The notes under the pieces are model-generated. The model made no database searches and was not told the DNA's origin. It saw nothing but the letters and a program-made list of their open reading frames with translations. 64,000 bases of DNA. Source: Curtobacterium sp. BH-2-1-1 (GTDB taxonomy: Bacteria > Actinomycetota > Actinomycetes > Actinomycetales > Microbacteriaceae). The stretch is taken from positions 496,001 to 560,000 of the forward strand of contig NZ_CP017580.1 in the NCBI RefSeq assembly GCF_001806325.1, read 5' to 3'. This document shows positions 44,301 to 53,639 of this stretch, one piece after another (the first letter of the stretch is position 1; each line of letters opens with the position of its first letter). Position numbers and translations under genes: made by a program.

Positions 44301-44311
44301 TTCCGGCTGCT

Positions 44312-44365
44312 CCGTACGACGAGGGCCCCCGCTTCCGATCGGAAGCGGGGGCCCTCGTCGTACGG
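44312..44365. terminator. Perfect 54-bp palindrome between convergent DsbA-like genes
   Basis: Two perfectly complementary 27-bp halves meet at CCGATCGG with no extra loop. It starts 12 nt after one stop and ends 5 nt before the other, so it should terminate both transcripts. Confidence 0.88.
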
Positions 44366-44369
44366 CGTG

Positions 44370-45218
44370 CTACTTCGACGCGGCGTCGATCTCGGTGATC
44401 ACGTCGGTCAGCGTGGCGATCTTCTTGCCGTTCACGAGGACGGTCGGCGTGCCGAAGCCCTGCGTGCCCTGCAGTGCCGGATCGGCCAGCACGGCGTTCG
44501 TGGACTTCGTCACCCACCCGCGGAAGCGCTCGCTGGACAGGCACTCGGAGACGTTCGACCCGGTCGCGCCACCAGCCGTGACGAGCTTCGCGATCTCGGC
44601 GTTCGTCAGGCCCTTCGTGCCCTCCTCCGGCTGGTTGTCGAAGAACTGCGTCTGGACGTCGAGGAACTTGTCCGGCGCGTAGTTCGCGACGCACATCGCG
44701 GCGTTCGCGGCACGGCTGGCGTACCGCGAGTTCTGGTAGCTGCGGTCGAGGATCGACACGGGCTGGATCGCGAGGGTCGCGTCGCCGGACTTCACCTTGT
44801 CGAGGATCTGGTCGGCGTATGCGGCCTCGAACTGCTTGCAGACCGGGCAGGCCCAGTCGACGTACTCGGTGACCTGGACCCTCCCGTCGGCGGCCGCGGT
44901 GGGCACCGGGGACGGGGTGGCCTTCGCCGACACCGCGCCGGAGGTCACGGGGGTGACCGTGCCGTCGCTGCCGGTGAACTGGATCGCACCGGTCGCCATG
45001 TTCTTCGGCCCGGCCGCGGACACGGCGGGCTGGTTGTTCACGTTCACCACCACGATCGCGACGATCGCGGCGACGGCGATGATCCCGAGGCCGATGCCGC
45101 CCTGCAGGAACCAGCGGTTGCGGCGCTTGCGGCGCTTCTCGGCCTCGGCGCGCTGCCGGGCGACGTCACGGGCGTGCTGGCGACGCTCGTTCTTCGAGGG
45201 ACGGTCGTTGTTCGTCAC
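44370..45218 (-). CDS. DsbA-like thioredoxin-fold membrane-anchored oxidoreductase (2)
   Basis: A 282-residue paralogue of the convergent gene: the same basic N-terminus, signal-anchor helix (about 37-60), GPKNMA motif just outside the membrane, and DsbA domain with Cys124-Pro-Val-Cys127. The sequence NQPEEGTKGLTNAEIAKL mirrors NQPSESTRGLTNDKLASL of the other. CPVC instead of CPYC suggests a different redox potential or partner. GTG 45218 starts it, 17 nt after ndk, so it may be expressed with ndk. Confidence 0.9.
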   Translation of the reverse strand: MTNNDRPSKNERRQHARDVARQRAEAEKRRKRRNRWFLQGGIGLGIIAVAAIVAIVVVNVNNQPAVSAAGPKNMATGAIQFTGSDGTVTPVTSGAVSAKATPSPVPTAAADGRVQVTEYVDWACPVCKQFEAAYADQILDKVKSGDATLAIQPVSILDRSYQNSRYASRAANAAMCVANYAPDKFLDVQTQFFDNQPEEGTKGLTNAEIAKLVTAGGATGSNVSECLSSERFRGWVTKSTNAVLADPALQGTQGFGTPTVLVNGKKIATLTDVITEIDAASK

Positions 45219-45235
45219 GCGTCGGTCCCCCGGAC

Positions 45236-45655
45236 TCAGGCGAACCAGAGCGCGAGCTCGCGCGCCGACGACTCGGGGCTGTCGGAGCCGTGCACGAGGT
45301 TCTGCTGCACCTTGAGGCCCCAGTCGCGACCGAGGTCACCGCGGATCGTCCCGGGCGCGGCCGAGGTCGGGTCGGTGGTGCCGGCGAGCGACCGGAAGCC
45401 GGCGATGACGCCGTTGCCGGCGACGCGCACGGCGACGACCGGGCCGGACTGCATGAACTCGACGAGGGGCTCGAAGAACGGCTTGCCCTGGTGCTCCTCG
45501 TAGTGGGCGTCGAGCAGGTCACGGGGCGCCGTCACCATCTTCAGGTCGACGATCTCGTAGCCCTTGGCCTCGATCCGGCGGAGGATCTCACCGGTGAGCT
45601 GGCGGGCGACGCCGTCGGGCTTGACGAGGACGAGGGTCTCTTCGAGATCGGACAC
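45236..45655 (-). CDS. ndk: Nucleoside-diphosphate kinase
   Basis: A 139-residue enzyme that equilibrates NTP and NDP pools by a phosphohistidine intermediate. The catalytic His122 lies in NLVHGSDSPESS; LVLVKPDGV opens the protein and GTIRGDLG is the nucleotide loop. Length and motifs are typical. GTG 45655 begins MSDLEETLVL. It is in a leftward block with folC and DUF4233 upstream (36-nt gap). Confidence 0.97.
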   Translation of the reverse strand: MSDLEETLVLVKPDGVARQLTGEILRRIEAKGYEIVDLKMVTAPRDLLDAHYEEHQGKPFFEPLVEFMQSGPVVAVRVAGNGVIAGFRSLAGTTDPTSAAPGTIRGDLGRDWGLKVQQNLVHGSDSPESSARELALWFA

Positions 45656-45691
45656 GCGGAACTCCTGGTGTTTCGTGGTCGAACGGGGTGG

Positions 45692-46108
45692 TCAGTCCTC
45701 GCCGAGGGCCGCGCGTCTCGCGGCGTTCTGACGGTCGAGCTGACCGCCCTTGACGAAGCAGAAGACCCACAGCGCCAGGAACACCACGGCCACGGCGAAC
45801 ATGAACGGTTCGATGAACCCGGTGGCGAGGATGGCCGCCTGCAGCAGCCACCCGAACCCTACACCGGCGCGGTTGCCGGTCAGGCGAGAGGCCAGGGCCA
45901 GCACGATCATCGAGCCGATGCCACCGCCGAACGCGACGGCCGGCGGGAGGGTCCCCTTGCCGAACACGACGAGCATCGGGAAGAAGAACATGATCGCTTC
46001 GAGCACGAGGGTGATCGACAGCAGGCTCTCCCGTGCGCCGCGATCGCGTCGCGGCCGACGGGTGCGCGGTGCGCGTGGGGTCCTGGAGGCGCGGCCCGCG
46101 TCCGTCAC
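45692..46108 (-). CDS. DUF4233 domain-containing membrane protein
   Basis: A 138-residue protein with four predicted helices (about 30-125) and a basic N-terminal Arg/Pro stretch. DUF4233 proteins regularly follow folC in actinobacteria and their function is unknown. GTG 46108 overlaps the folC stop as GTGA, which fixes the start and implies coupling. A one-mismatch dispersed 15-mer falls in the Arg-rich N-terminus, antisense. Confidence 0.88.
   Translation of the reverse strand: MTDAGRASRTPRAPRTRRPRRDRGARESLLSITLVLEAIMFFFPMLVVFGKGTLPPAVAFGGGIGSMIVLALASRLTGNRAGVGFGWLLQAAILATGFIEPFMFAVAVVFLALWVFCFVKGGQLDRQNAARRAALGED
46080..46094 (+). repeat. Dispersed 15-mer, one mismatch
   Basis: GTCCTGGAGGCGCGG, antisense within the first codons of the DUF4233 gene. 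Mismatch at position 5 only; the T variant matches the palindromic arms at 6877-6918. Confidence 0.6.
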
Positions 46109-47550
46109 TTCGTCCCGCCTTCGGCGTGGACCAGGTCCATGACGCGGCCCACCATCACGATCGAGCCCGCGACGAGCACCATGGCGTCGTCCGCCTCGGC
46201 GTCGTCCGCGAGGTCACGGGCTTCCTGGAGGGCGGCCTCGAGCGACGGCTCGACGACGACCCGGTCCTCGCCGACCTCGTCGACGACGACCCGGGCGAAC
46301 TCGTCCGCGTCGAGGGCGCGCTCCCCCGGCGGCTGGGTCACGACGAAGGTCGCGACGGTGTCCTTGAGCGCGCGGACGAAGCCGCGGGCGTCCTTGTCGC
46401 CGAGGATGCCGACGACGCCGACCACGTGCTCGGACGGGAACGCCACGGGGAGCGCCTCGGCGAGCGCGCGTGCGCCGTGCGGGTTGTGCGCCGCGTCGAC
46501 CACCACGGTTGGTCCGGTGGCGATCGGCTGGAGTCGGCCGGGGCTGGTCGCACCGGCGAGTCCCTCGGACAGGACGTCCTCGTCGAGGGCCTGCGAGCCG
46601 CGGCCGAGGAAGGCCTCGACGGCGGCGATCGCGACGGCGGCGTTGTGCGCCTGGTGCCGGCCGAAGAGCGGCAGGAACAGGTCGTCGTAACGTCCGGCGA
46701 CGCCCTGCACGGTGATGAGCTGGCCGCCGACGGCCGGCGTCACGTCGACGAGCCGGAAGCCGTCCCCCTCGACCGCGAGGGTCGACTCGGTGAGCTCGGC
46801 CGCGCGCTGCAGCTCGGCGAGCGCCTCGGGCGTCTGTGCGCTCGAGACGATCGACGACGAGGGCTTGATGATGCCGGACTTCGTGCGGGCGATCTCGGCG
46901 ACGGTACTGCCGAGCTGCTTGGCGTGGTCGATCGCGATCGGCGTGAACACCTGCACCTGGCTCTGCACGACGTTGGTGGAGTCCCACTCGCCGCCCATGC
47001 CGACCTCGATCACGGCGACGTCGACCGGAGCCTCGGCGAAGCACGCCAGGGCGAGGACGGTCAACGCCTCGAAGAAGGTCAGCGGGAGCTCACCCTTGTC
47101 GGTGAGCTCCTGGTCGGTCATCTCGAGGATCGGGGCGATGTCGTCCCAGTTCTCCACGAAGCGGTCGGCGGCGATCGGGGTGCCGTCGATGACGATGCGC
47201 TCCCGGATCGACACCAGGTGCGGGCTCGTCATGAGGCCGGTCCGGAGGCCGTGTGCCCGGACGATGCTCTCGGCCATGCGCGCGGTCGAGGTCTTGCCGT
47301 TCGTGCCGGTCAGGTGGATCACGGGGTACGACAGGTGCGGGTCGCCGAGGAGCTCCACGGCGCGCCGGGTCGCGGAGAGCCGGTGTTCGGGCGACTGCTC
47401 GCCGATCCGGGCGTACAGGGCCGCCTCGACGCGCTTGACCTCGTCGTCGTCCGCACCGTAGGGCACGGCGTCGGCGGGGTCCGTCGCACCGGCGGGGCCG
47501 ACGGGGATCTCGATGCCGTCCTCGGACGGCTCTTCGGGGTACTCGCTCAT
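46105..47550 (-). CDS. folC: Bifunctional folylpolyglutamate/dihydrofolate synthase
   Basis: A 481-residue Mur-ligase-fold enzyme that adds glutamate to dihydropteroate and to tetrahydrofolates. [18 protein letters not shown] is the P-loop; [14 protein letters not shown] and [14 protein letters not shown] are later landmarks. An acidic N-terminal extension of about 35 residues is present. ATG 47550 overlaps the ileS stop as ATGA. The ileS-folC-DUF4233-ndk order is common in Microbacteriaceae and other actinobacteria. Confidence 0.95.
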   Translation of the reverse strand: MSEYPEEPSEDGIEIPVGPAGATDPADAVPYGADDDEVKRVEAALYARIGEQSPEHRLSATRRAVELLGDPHLSYPVIHLTGTNGKTSTARMAESIVRAHGLRTGLMTSPHLVSIRERIVIDGTPIAADRFVENWDDIAPILEMTDQELTDKGELPLTFFEALTVLALACFAEAPVDVAVIEVGMGGEWDSTNVVQSQVQVFTPIAIDHAKQLGSTVAEIARTKSGIIKPSSSIVSSAQTPEALAELQRAAELTESTLAVEGDGFRLVDVTPAVGGQLITVQGVAGRYDDLFLPLFGRHQAHNAAVAIAAVEAFLGRGSQALDEDVLSEGLAGATSPGRLQPIATGPTVVVDAAHNPHGARALAEALPVAFPSEHVVGVVGILGDKDARGFVRALKDTVATFVVTQPPGERALDADEFARVVVDEVGEDRVVVEPSLEAALQEARDLADDAEADDAMVLVAGSIVMVGRVMDLVHAEGGTK

Positions 47551-50500
47551 GCGCGTGACACCTCCACGGTCACCTTCGCACCGTCACCGACGTCGGTGGT
47601 GGTGGCGTCTGCCCCGAGGGGCACGATCTCGATGCTCGTCGACAGGGTCTCCCCCGCGATGAGCTGTTGGTGGGTGCGGACCGCCACGTCGGCGACCTCG
47701 TCCGCACCGAGGGTGAGGACGATGCGGTCGCTGACGTCGAGGTCGGCGTCACGGCGGGCCTGCTGGACGGCGCGGACGACGTCGCGGGCGAGCCCCTCGG
47801 CCTCGAGCCCGGGCGTCGTCACGGTGTCGAGCACCGCGAAGCCGCCGCCGTCGAGGAACGCCACCGCCACGGAGTCGTCGGCGACGGTGAGGTCGAGCGT
47901 GTACTCGCCCTCGACGAGGTCGACGCCGCCGACGGTCACGCCGGACTCGGTCGTGGTCCAGTCGCCCCTCTTGGCGGCCGGGATGACCTGCTGGACCTGC
48001 TTGCCGATGCGGGGTCCGGCGGCACGGGCGTTCACGGTGAGCTTCCGCTCGATGCCGTACCGACCGAGCGACGACTCCTCCTGCTGCTCGAGCACGACCT
48101 GCTTGACGTTGAGCTCGTCGCGGAGGATGTCCACGAAGGGCTCGACGGCCGCCGGGTCGGGCACCACGAGCGTCAGGGTGGCGAGGGGCAGGCGGACGCG
48201 CTTGCCGGTGGCCTTGCGGAGCGCGAGCCCCTTCGAGGCGACGTCCCGCACGCGGTCCATGGCGTCGACGAGCGCCTGGTCGGCCGGGAACTCCTCGGCG
48301 TCGGGGAAGTCCTCGAGGTGGACGCTGCGGCCGCCGGTCAGTCCCCGCCAGACCGCGTCGGTCACGAGCGGGGCGAGGGGTGCGGCGACGCGGGTGAGCG
48401 TCTCGAGCACGGTGTACAGCGTGTCGAACGCGGCACGGGCCTCGGGCGAGGACTCGGCGCCGAGCCAGAACTTGTCGCGCGACCGGCGCACGTACCAGTT
48501 CGTCAGCACGTCGGCGAAGTCGCGGACGGCCTGGGCGGCGAGCGGGGTGTCGAGCGCGTCGAGGTGCTGCTGCACGTCCGACACGAGCACCCGGGTCTTC
48601 GCGAGCAGGTAGCGGTCGAGCACGTCGGTGCTCGCCGTGCTCCGCGACGCCTGGTACCCGGACTCCCCCGACGCGTTCGCGTAGAGGGTGAAGAAGTAGT
48701 ACGTCGACCAGAGCGGCAGCAGGAACTCGCGGACGCCCTGGCGGATGCCCTCTTCCGTGACGACGAGGTTCCCGCCGCGGATGACCGACGACGACATCAG
48801 GAACCAGCGCATCGCGTCGGCACCGTCGCGGTCGAACACCTCGGAGACGTCCGGGTAGTTCCGGAGCGACTTCGACATCTTCTGGCCGTCGGAGCCGAGC
48901 ACGATGCCGTGGCTGATGACGTTCTTGTACGCCGGCCGGTCGAACAGCGCGGTGGACAGCACGTGCATGACGTAGAACCAGCCGCGGGTCTGCCCGATGT
49001 ACTCGACGATGAAGTCGGCCGGGTTGTGCGACTCGAACCACTCGCGGTTCTCGAACGGGTAGTGCACCTGAGCGTACGGCATCGACCCGGAGTCGAACCA
49101 GACGTCGAACACGTCGGTGATCCGGCGCATCGTCGACTTCCCGGTGGGGTCGTCCGGGTTGGGGCGCGTCAGGTCGTCGATGAACGGGCGGTGCAGGTCG
49201 ACCTCGCCGTCGGCGTTCACCGGCAGTCGACCGAAGTCACGCTCGATCTCCTCGAGCGAGCCGTACACGTCGGTGCGCGGGTGCTCGGGGTCGTCGGACT
49301 GCCACACCGGGATCGGCGTGCCGAAGTACCGGTTGCGGGACACCGACCAGTCGATGGCGTTGCCGACCCACTTGCCGAACTGGCCGTCCTTGACGTTGTC
49401 CGGCACCCAGTTGATGTCCTGGTTGAGCTCGCCCATGCGGTCGCGGAACTCGGTCACGCGGACGAACCAGCTCGACACGGCCTTGTAGATGAGGGGCTTC
49501 CGGCAGCGCCAGCAGTGCGGGTAGCTGTGCTCGTAGGACGCCTGGCGGAGCAGTCGACCGGCGTCGCGGACGGCCTTCGTGAGGGGCTTGTTCGCGTCCG
49601 ACCAGAGCATGCCGGCGACCTCGCCGAACTGCGACGTGAAGACACCGCCCTCGTCGAGCGACAGCACCACGGGGATCCCCGCGGCGGCGCAGACCACCTG
49701 GTCGTCGGCACCGTAGGCCGGGGCCTGGTGCACGATGCCGGTGCCCTCGCCCGTCTCGACGTAGTCGGCGACGAGGATCTTCCAGGCGTTCTCCATGCCC
49801 TCGGTCTCCGCGAGGAAGTCGAAGAGGCGCTCGTACTCGACGCCGTCGAGCTCCGCACCCGTCAGGGTGCGGACGACCGCGACAGCGGCGTCCTCCGCGC
49901 TCTCGTAGCCGAGGTCCTTCGCGTGGGCGGCCACGGTGTCCGACGCCAGCAGGTAGTGGACGGAACCGGCGGTGCCACCGTCAGTCGCGCCTCCTGGACC
50001 GGCGGGCAGCACCACGTACGAAACCGCAGGCCCGACGGCCAGCGCGGCGTTCGTCGGCAGGGTCCAGGGGGTCGTCGTCCAGGCGAGCGCACGCACGCCG
50101 GCCAGCCCGAGCGACTCGGCGCGCGCACCCCGCAGCGGGAACGACACCGTGACGGACTGGTCCTGGCGCATCTTGTAGACGTCGTCGTCCATGCGCAGCT
50201 CGTGGTTCGACAGCGGCGTCTGGTCGTTCCAGCAGTACGGCAGGACCCGGAAGCCCTCGTACGCGAGCCCCTTGTCCCAGAGCTGCTTCCACGCCCACAG
50301 CACGCTCTCCATGAACGTCACGTCGAGGGTCTTGTAGTCGTTCTCGAAGTCGACCCAGCGCGCCTGGCGGGTGACGTACTGCTGCCACTCGTCGGTGTAC
50401 TGCAGGACGGACTTCTTGGCGGCGGCGTTGAAGACGTCGACGCCCATCTCGTCGATCTCGTGCTTCTCGGTGATGCCGAGCTGGCGCATCGCCTCGAGCT

Positions 50501-50798
50501 CGGCGGGCAGGCCGTGCGTGTCCCAGCCGAAGCGACGGTGCACCTGCTTGCCGCGCATGGTCTGGTAGCGCGGGAAGACGTCCTTCGCGTACCCGGTCAG
50601 GAGGTGGCCGTAGTGCGGCAGGCCGTTGGCGAACGGCGGGCCGTCGTAGAACGTCCACTCGTCGCAGCCCTCGCGCTGGTCGATAGACGCCTGGAACGTG
50701 CCGTCGCCCTTCCAGAAGGCGAGGATGCCCTGCTCGACGGCGGGGAAGGACGGCGACGGGACGACGCCGTCTGCGTCGGAATCAAGTGGGTAGCGCAC
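47547..50798 (-). CDS. ileS: Isoleucyl-tRNA synthetase
   Basis: A 1083-residue class Ia synthetase charging tRNA-Ile, with editing domain (CP1). HIGH-type motif reads HYGH ([14 protein letters not shown]) and KMSKS is [10 protein letters not shown]. Length and motifs match the eukaryote-like type II IleS, known to be less mupirocin-sensitive and normal in actinobacteria. GTG 50798 opens [11 protein letters not shown]. Expression is controlled by a T-box leader. A near-exact 15-mer ([11 protein letters not shown], about residues 265-272) seems inserted in the CP1 region. Confidence 0.96.
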   Translation of the reverse strand: MRYPLDSDADGVVPSPSFPAVEQGILAFWKGDGTFQASIDQREGCDEWTFYDGPPFANGLPHYGHLLTGYAKDVFPRYQTMRGKQVHRRFGWDTHGLPAELEAMRQLGITEKHEIDEMGVDVFNAAAKKSVLQYTDEWQQYVTRQARWVDFENDYKTLDVTFMESVLWAWKQLWDKGLAYEGFRVLPYCWNDQTPLSNHELRMDDDVYKMRQDQSVTVSFPLRGARAESLGLAGVRALAWTTTPWTLPTNAALAVGPAVSYVVLPAGPGGATDGGTAGSVHYLLASDTVAAHAKDLGYESAEDAAVAVVRTLTGAELDGVEYERLFDFLAETEGMENAWKILVADYVETGEGTGIVHQAPAYGADDQVVCAAAGIPVVLSLDEGGVFTSQFGEVAGMLWSDANKPLTKAVRDAGRLLRQASYEHSYPHCWRCRKPLIYKAVSSWFVRVTEFRDRMGELNQDINWVPDNVKDGQFGKWVGNAIDWSVSRNRYFGTPIPVWQSDDPEHPRTDVYGSLEEIERDFGRLPVNADGEVDLHRPFIDDLTRPNPDDPTGKSTMRRITDVFDVWFDSGSMPYAQVHYPFENREWFESHNPADFIVEYIGQTRGWFYVMHVLSTALFDRPAYKNVISHGIVLGSDGQKMSKSLRNYPDVSEVFDRDGADAMRWFLMSSSVIRGGNLVVTEEGIRQGVREFLLPLWSTYYFFTLYANASGESGYQASRSTASTDVLDRYLLAKTRVLVSDVQQHLDALDTPLAAQAVRDFADVLTNWYVRRSRDKFWLGAESSPEARAAFDTLYTVLETLTRVAAPLAPLVTDAVWRGLTGGRSVHLEDFPDAEEFPADQALVDAMDRVRDVASKGLALRKATGKRVRLPLATLTLVVPDPAAVEPFVDILRDELNVKQVVLEQQEESSLGRYGIERKLTVNARAAGPRIGKQVQQVIPAAKRGDWTTTESGVTVGGVDLVEGEYTLDLTVADDSVAVAFLDGGGFAVLDTVTTPGLEAEGLARDVVRAVQQARRDADLDVSDRIVLTLGADEVADVAVRTHQQLIAGETLSTSIEIVPLGADATTTDVGDGAKVTVEVSRA
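49985..49999 (-). repeat. Dispersed 15-mer, one mismatch, inside ileS
   Basis: Sense to the gene, read as Gly-Pro-Gly-Gly-Ala as in dnaE2, in a Gly/Thr-rich stretch of the editing domain with the appearance of an extra loop. Confidence 0.75.
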
Positions 50799-50803
50799 CG
50801 CGG

Positions 50804-51013
50804 GGCTCCTGTGGGTTGCCGGTTCTCAGGACCACGAGGACGGAGCAGGCTCCGCGGTACCACCTCGCTTGCCGCTCCGGGTGACCCGGGGCGACCGCTC
50901 GTTGCCGGGGGCGTGCGCGGCCCGGTCCGCCCGGTTCTACTGCCGGCGGTCGATGGTGCTGACGGCCGGGTTCTTCCGGAGGCTCCCCGGTGATGGCCGG
51001 ATCGACGCCTGTG
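50804..51013 (-). promoter_or_regulatory. T-box riboswitch for ileS (translational type)
   Basis: On the minus strand a leader of about 210 nt contains the T-box core AGGTGGTACCGCGGA (50851-50865) followed by CTGCTCCGTCCTCG, whose CTCC/CCTC can pair with the AGGAG ribosome site before GTG 50798. Uncharged tRNA-Ile binding to the T-box would free the ribosome site. The likely specifier ATC is at 50992-50994, in a short stem I as in other actinobacteria. No intrinsic terminator with a T-run is seen, which supports control of translation. Confidence 0.88.
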
Positions 51014-51019
51014 TGCACG

Positions 51020-51025
51020 AGTTTA
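51020..51025 (-). promoter_or_regulatory. TAAACT -10 box for the ileS leader
   Basis: Minus-strand hexamer just upstream of the T-box; initiation predicted near 51013. It is back to back with the CDF transporter start. Confidence 0.5.
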
Positions 51026-51048
51026 GCGGACGGGAGCATGCTGGAGCG

Positions 51049-52092
51049 ATGCCCTCGTCAGATGCTGCCCCCGCGCAGCAGGAGCGTCCCGATTCCCTGC
51101 TCACCGTCGTCATCGCGTTCGGCGCGAACCTGCTCGTCGCGATCGCCAAGACGATCGCCTCCCTGATCTCCGGATCGGCGTCAATGGTCGCCGAGGCCGC
51201 GCACTCGTGGGCTGACACCGGCAACGAGATCTTCCTGCTCGTCGCCGAACGGCGTGGCTCGAGGAAGCGCGACACCGCGCACCCACTCGGCTACGGCCGT
51301 GAGACGTACATCTGGTCGATGTTCGCCGCGTTCGGCCTCTTCACCGCCGGCGCCATCGTCTCGATCTACCACGGCATCACCGAGCTCGGGGACACCGGGC
51401 CGGCCGAGGACGTGCTGCTGAACTACATCGTCCTCGGGCTGTCGTTCTGCCTCGAGGGCACGAGCTTCCTGCAGGCGTACCGGCAGGCGCACGGCGCGGC
51501 GACGAAGCGGCGGGTGCCGGTGCTCCGGCACGTCCTGCAGTCGTCGAACCCGACCCTCCGTGCCGTCTTCGCCGAGGACGCCGCGGCGCTCATCGGCCTC
51601 GTGGTCGCGTTCCTCGGGGTGTTCCTCCACCAGGTCACCGGCCTCGCGGTCTTCGACGCCATCGGCTCGATCGCGATCGGCATCCTGCTCGGGGTCGTCG
51701 CGATCGTCCTGATCGACCGCAACCGCCGGTTCCTGCTCGGGGAGAGCACGTCCCCGGAGCTCGAGAACGCGGTGCTCGTCGAGCTGCTGGGGCGGTCGCA
51801 GATCGAGCGCGTCACCTACCTGCACCTCGAGTTCGTCGGGCCCTCGCGGGTCTACCTCGTCGCCGCGGTCGACCTGACCGGCAACGAGAACGAGGAGCAC
51901 GTGGCGGTGCGGTTGCGCGACGTCGAGAAGTCCCTCGAGGAGAGCCAGTACATCGAGGAGGCCGTGCTCACCCTGAGCTACCCCGGCGACGAGTCGCTCG
52001 TGCCGACGGGCGACGATGTGCCCGAGGTGGTGCGGGACGGGACGGCCGAGGACGTCGCCGCGGGCGGGGCCGGCACGCTCCGGACCGACTGA
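51049..52092 (+). CDS. Cation diffusion facilitator family transporter
   Basis: A 347-residue divalent metal/H+ exchanger, likely exporting Zn, Co, Fe or Mn from the cytoplasm. About six helices span residues 15-230; helix II carries HSWADTGNE and helix V DAAALIGLVV, the metal-binding His/Asp and Asp positions. The C-terminal domain (about 235-320) is the cytoplasmic ferredoxin-like CDF domain, followed by a short disordered tail. ATG 51049 is used; a CATGCT hexamer 6 nt upstream suggests a leaderless start. Metal specificity cannot be read. Confidence 0.9.
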   Translation: MPSSDAAPAQQERPDSLLTVVIAFGANLLVAIAKTIASLISGSASMVAEAAHSWADTGNEIFLLVAERRGSRKRDTAHPLGYGRETYIWSMFAAFGLFTAGAIVSIYHGITELGDTGPAEDVLLNYIVLGLSFCLEGTSFLQAYRQAHGAATKRRVPVLRHVLQSSNPTLRAVFAEDAAALIGLVVAFLGVFLHQVTGLAVFDAIGSIAIGILLGVVAIVLIDRNRRFLLGESTSPELENAVLVELLGRSQIERVTYLHLEFVGPSRVYLVAAVDLTGNENEEHVAVRLRDVEKSLEESQYIEEAVLTLSYPGDESLVPTGDDVPEVVRDGTAEDVAAGGAGTLRTD

Positions 52093-52116
52093 GCCGCACG
52101 CGGCTGCGCGGTCGGG

Positions 52117-53613
52117 TCAGCCGCGGTCGGCGGGCACCAGGGTCGCGGTGTCCCCGCGCCGCTCGATCACCAGGCCGTCCCGCACGACCCACACCCGCAG
52201 CGCGTCGAGCCGGAACTCCTCGAACCGCTCTGGGTGCTCCCGCAGCAAGGCCCGCAGGTCGTCGTCCATCGGGAACCGCGGGTCGATCCCGGCGACGAGC
52301 ACGCCGTAGTCCCCGTGCGTCACCCCCTGGGTCGCGCCACGGCGGCCGATGAACACGGCGAACGACTGCTGCGCCGACCCCGACACGAGGACGCGGACGT
52401 CGTCCGGCACCCCGCGTTCCTCGAGGACACCCTCGAGCCGGGCGAACCCGGTGGTGCGCGTCTCGGCGACGGTCCGCACCACGACGACCGCGGGGACGAT
52501 CGTCACGACGACCGCGAGGAGCGCCACCACGGTCGTGAGCGGCGGCCGCAGCCGGGCGAGCCGGGTGTACCCGACCGCGGCGAGCGCGATGATCCAGGGC
52601 ATCCACGCCTGGTAGTAGTGCGGCAGCGCGACGTTGGCCGTCGAGTAGAAGACGACGAGGATCCCGAGCGCGATCCCGAGGAGCGCGACGAGCCGGTCCG
52701 GGCGGATCGCGAACGCCGCGGCCGTGCCGACCAGGAGCACGACGACCGTCGGCCACCCGACCCCCTCGACGACCCGCACGAAGTTCGTCCACCACGGCGC
52801 GATCATGTACGTCTTCCCGAGGACCGAGATGATGTGCCCGCGGGTGTCGTGCTTGCCCTGGAACTCGATCATGAAGGTGATCGCCCGAACCCCGCCGACG
52901 GGCACGTACGCGACGACGAACACCACGGCGAACGCCGCGGCGGCCGCGACGCCCCCGGTCAGCAGCCCGGACCAGCGCCGGAACAGCAGCGGGACCGCGA
53001 CCAGCGCGAGCACGAGGACGGTGGTGGTGACCTTCGACGTGACCGACAGTGCCAGGAGGGCACCGGCGAGCGCCATCCACCACCAGCCGTCCCAGGCCGT
53101 GGTCCGGTCGGCGGCGCGTCGGGGTCGGGTCGCCCACTGCCAGGCCGCGGCGAGCGCCGCCACGGCGAAGAAGGTCATCAGCGGTTCGAGGAGGGCGAGC
53201 CGGTCGATCCGTGCGGCTGTGCCGGACGCGACGTCCGCCCACGTCGGCGAGTCGGCACGCGGCGTGAGCCACCAGAGCCCGGCGGCGAGCACGGCGCCCC
53301 AGTACCCGATCGGACGCCGGAGCCAGGCGAACAGGACGATGCCGGTGCCGAACGAGGCCGTCGCGGCGACGAGACGGGGCCCGAGCACGCCCTCGCCGAA
53401 CACGAGCTGCGCGACGCCGAACAGGTACTTGCCGGTCGGCGGGTGCTGCAGGTTCGAGGTGAGCACCCCGTGCACGTAGTCCCACCCGGCCCGCGTGTAG
53501 GTGAACTCGTCGACGTAGGTGCTCTGTCTGCCGATGTGCCAGTACGCGACGAACACCCCCGCGAGGGCGATCACGGCGAAGACCGCAGTTCGTGTCCATC
53601 GCGCGCGGGTCAT
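52117..53613 (-). CDS. Glycosyltransferase family 39-like membrane protein
   Basis: A 498-residue polytopic protein (about 11-12 helices) resembling dolichyl-phosphate-mannose mannosyltransferases and ArnT-type GT-C enzymes. The first outer loop has YVDEFTYTRAGWDYVHG, whose Asp-Glu pair is the expected catalytic site, and LQHPPTGKYLFG follows, as in GT39 members. The C-terminal ~100 residues form an extracytoplasmic domain. Donor is presumably a polyprenyl-phosphate sugar; acceptor unknown. ATG 53613 has a TAGGCT -10 8 nt upstream, giving a leaderless mRNA. Confidence 0.82.
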   Translation of the reverse strand: MTRARWTRTAVFAVIALAGVFVAYWHIGRQSTYVDEFTYTRAGWDYVHGVLTSNLQHPPTGKYLFGVAQLVFGEGVLGPRLVAATASFGTGIVLFAWLRRPIGYWGAVLAAGLWWLTPRADSPTWADVASGTAARIDRLALLEPLMTFFAVAALAAAWQWATRPRRAADRTTAWDGWWWMALAGALLALSVTSKVTTTVLVLALVAVPLLFRRWSGLLTGGVAAAAAFAVVFVVAYVPVGGVRAITFMIEFQGKHDTRGHIISVLGKTYMIAPWWTNFVRVVEGVGWPTVVVLLVGTAAAFAIRPDRLVALLGIALGILVVFYSTANVALPHYYQAWMPWIIALAAVGYTRLARLRPPLTTVVALLAVVVTIVPAVVVVRTVAETRTTGFARLEGVLEERGVPDDVRVLVSGSAQQSFAVFIGRRGATQGVTHGDYGVLVAGIDPRFPMDDDLRALLREHPERFEEFRLDALRVWVVRDGLVIERRGDTATLVPADRG

Positions 53614-53621
53614 GGGGAGAG

Positions 53622-53627
53622 AGCCTA
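53622..53627 (-). promoter_or_regulatory. TAGGCT -10 box, leaderless glycosyltransferase gene
   Basis: Minus-strand hexamer ending 8 nt before ATG 53613. It sits in the 26-bp gap after the TetR gene, so it overlaps the end of that gene's transcript. Confidence 0.5.
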
Positions 53628-53639
53628 TTGGGCCGGACC

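Noticed and set aside
4310..50000. The 15-mer as a KOPS or Chi-type polar motif
   Set aside because: Copies occur on both strands over the same region, without the strand bias expected for polar replication or recombination signals; the density over 64 kb is also not decisive. Genome-wide data could reopen it.
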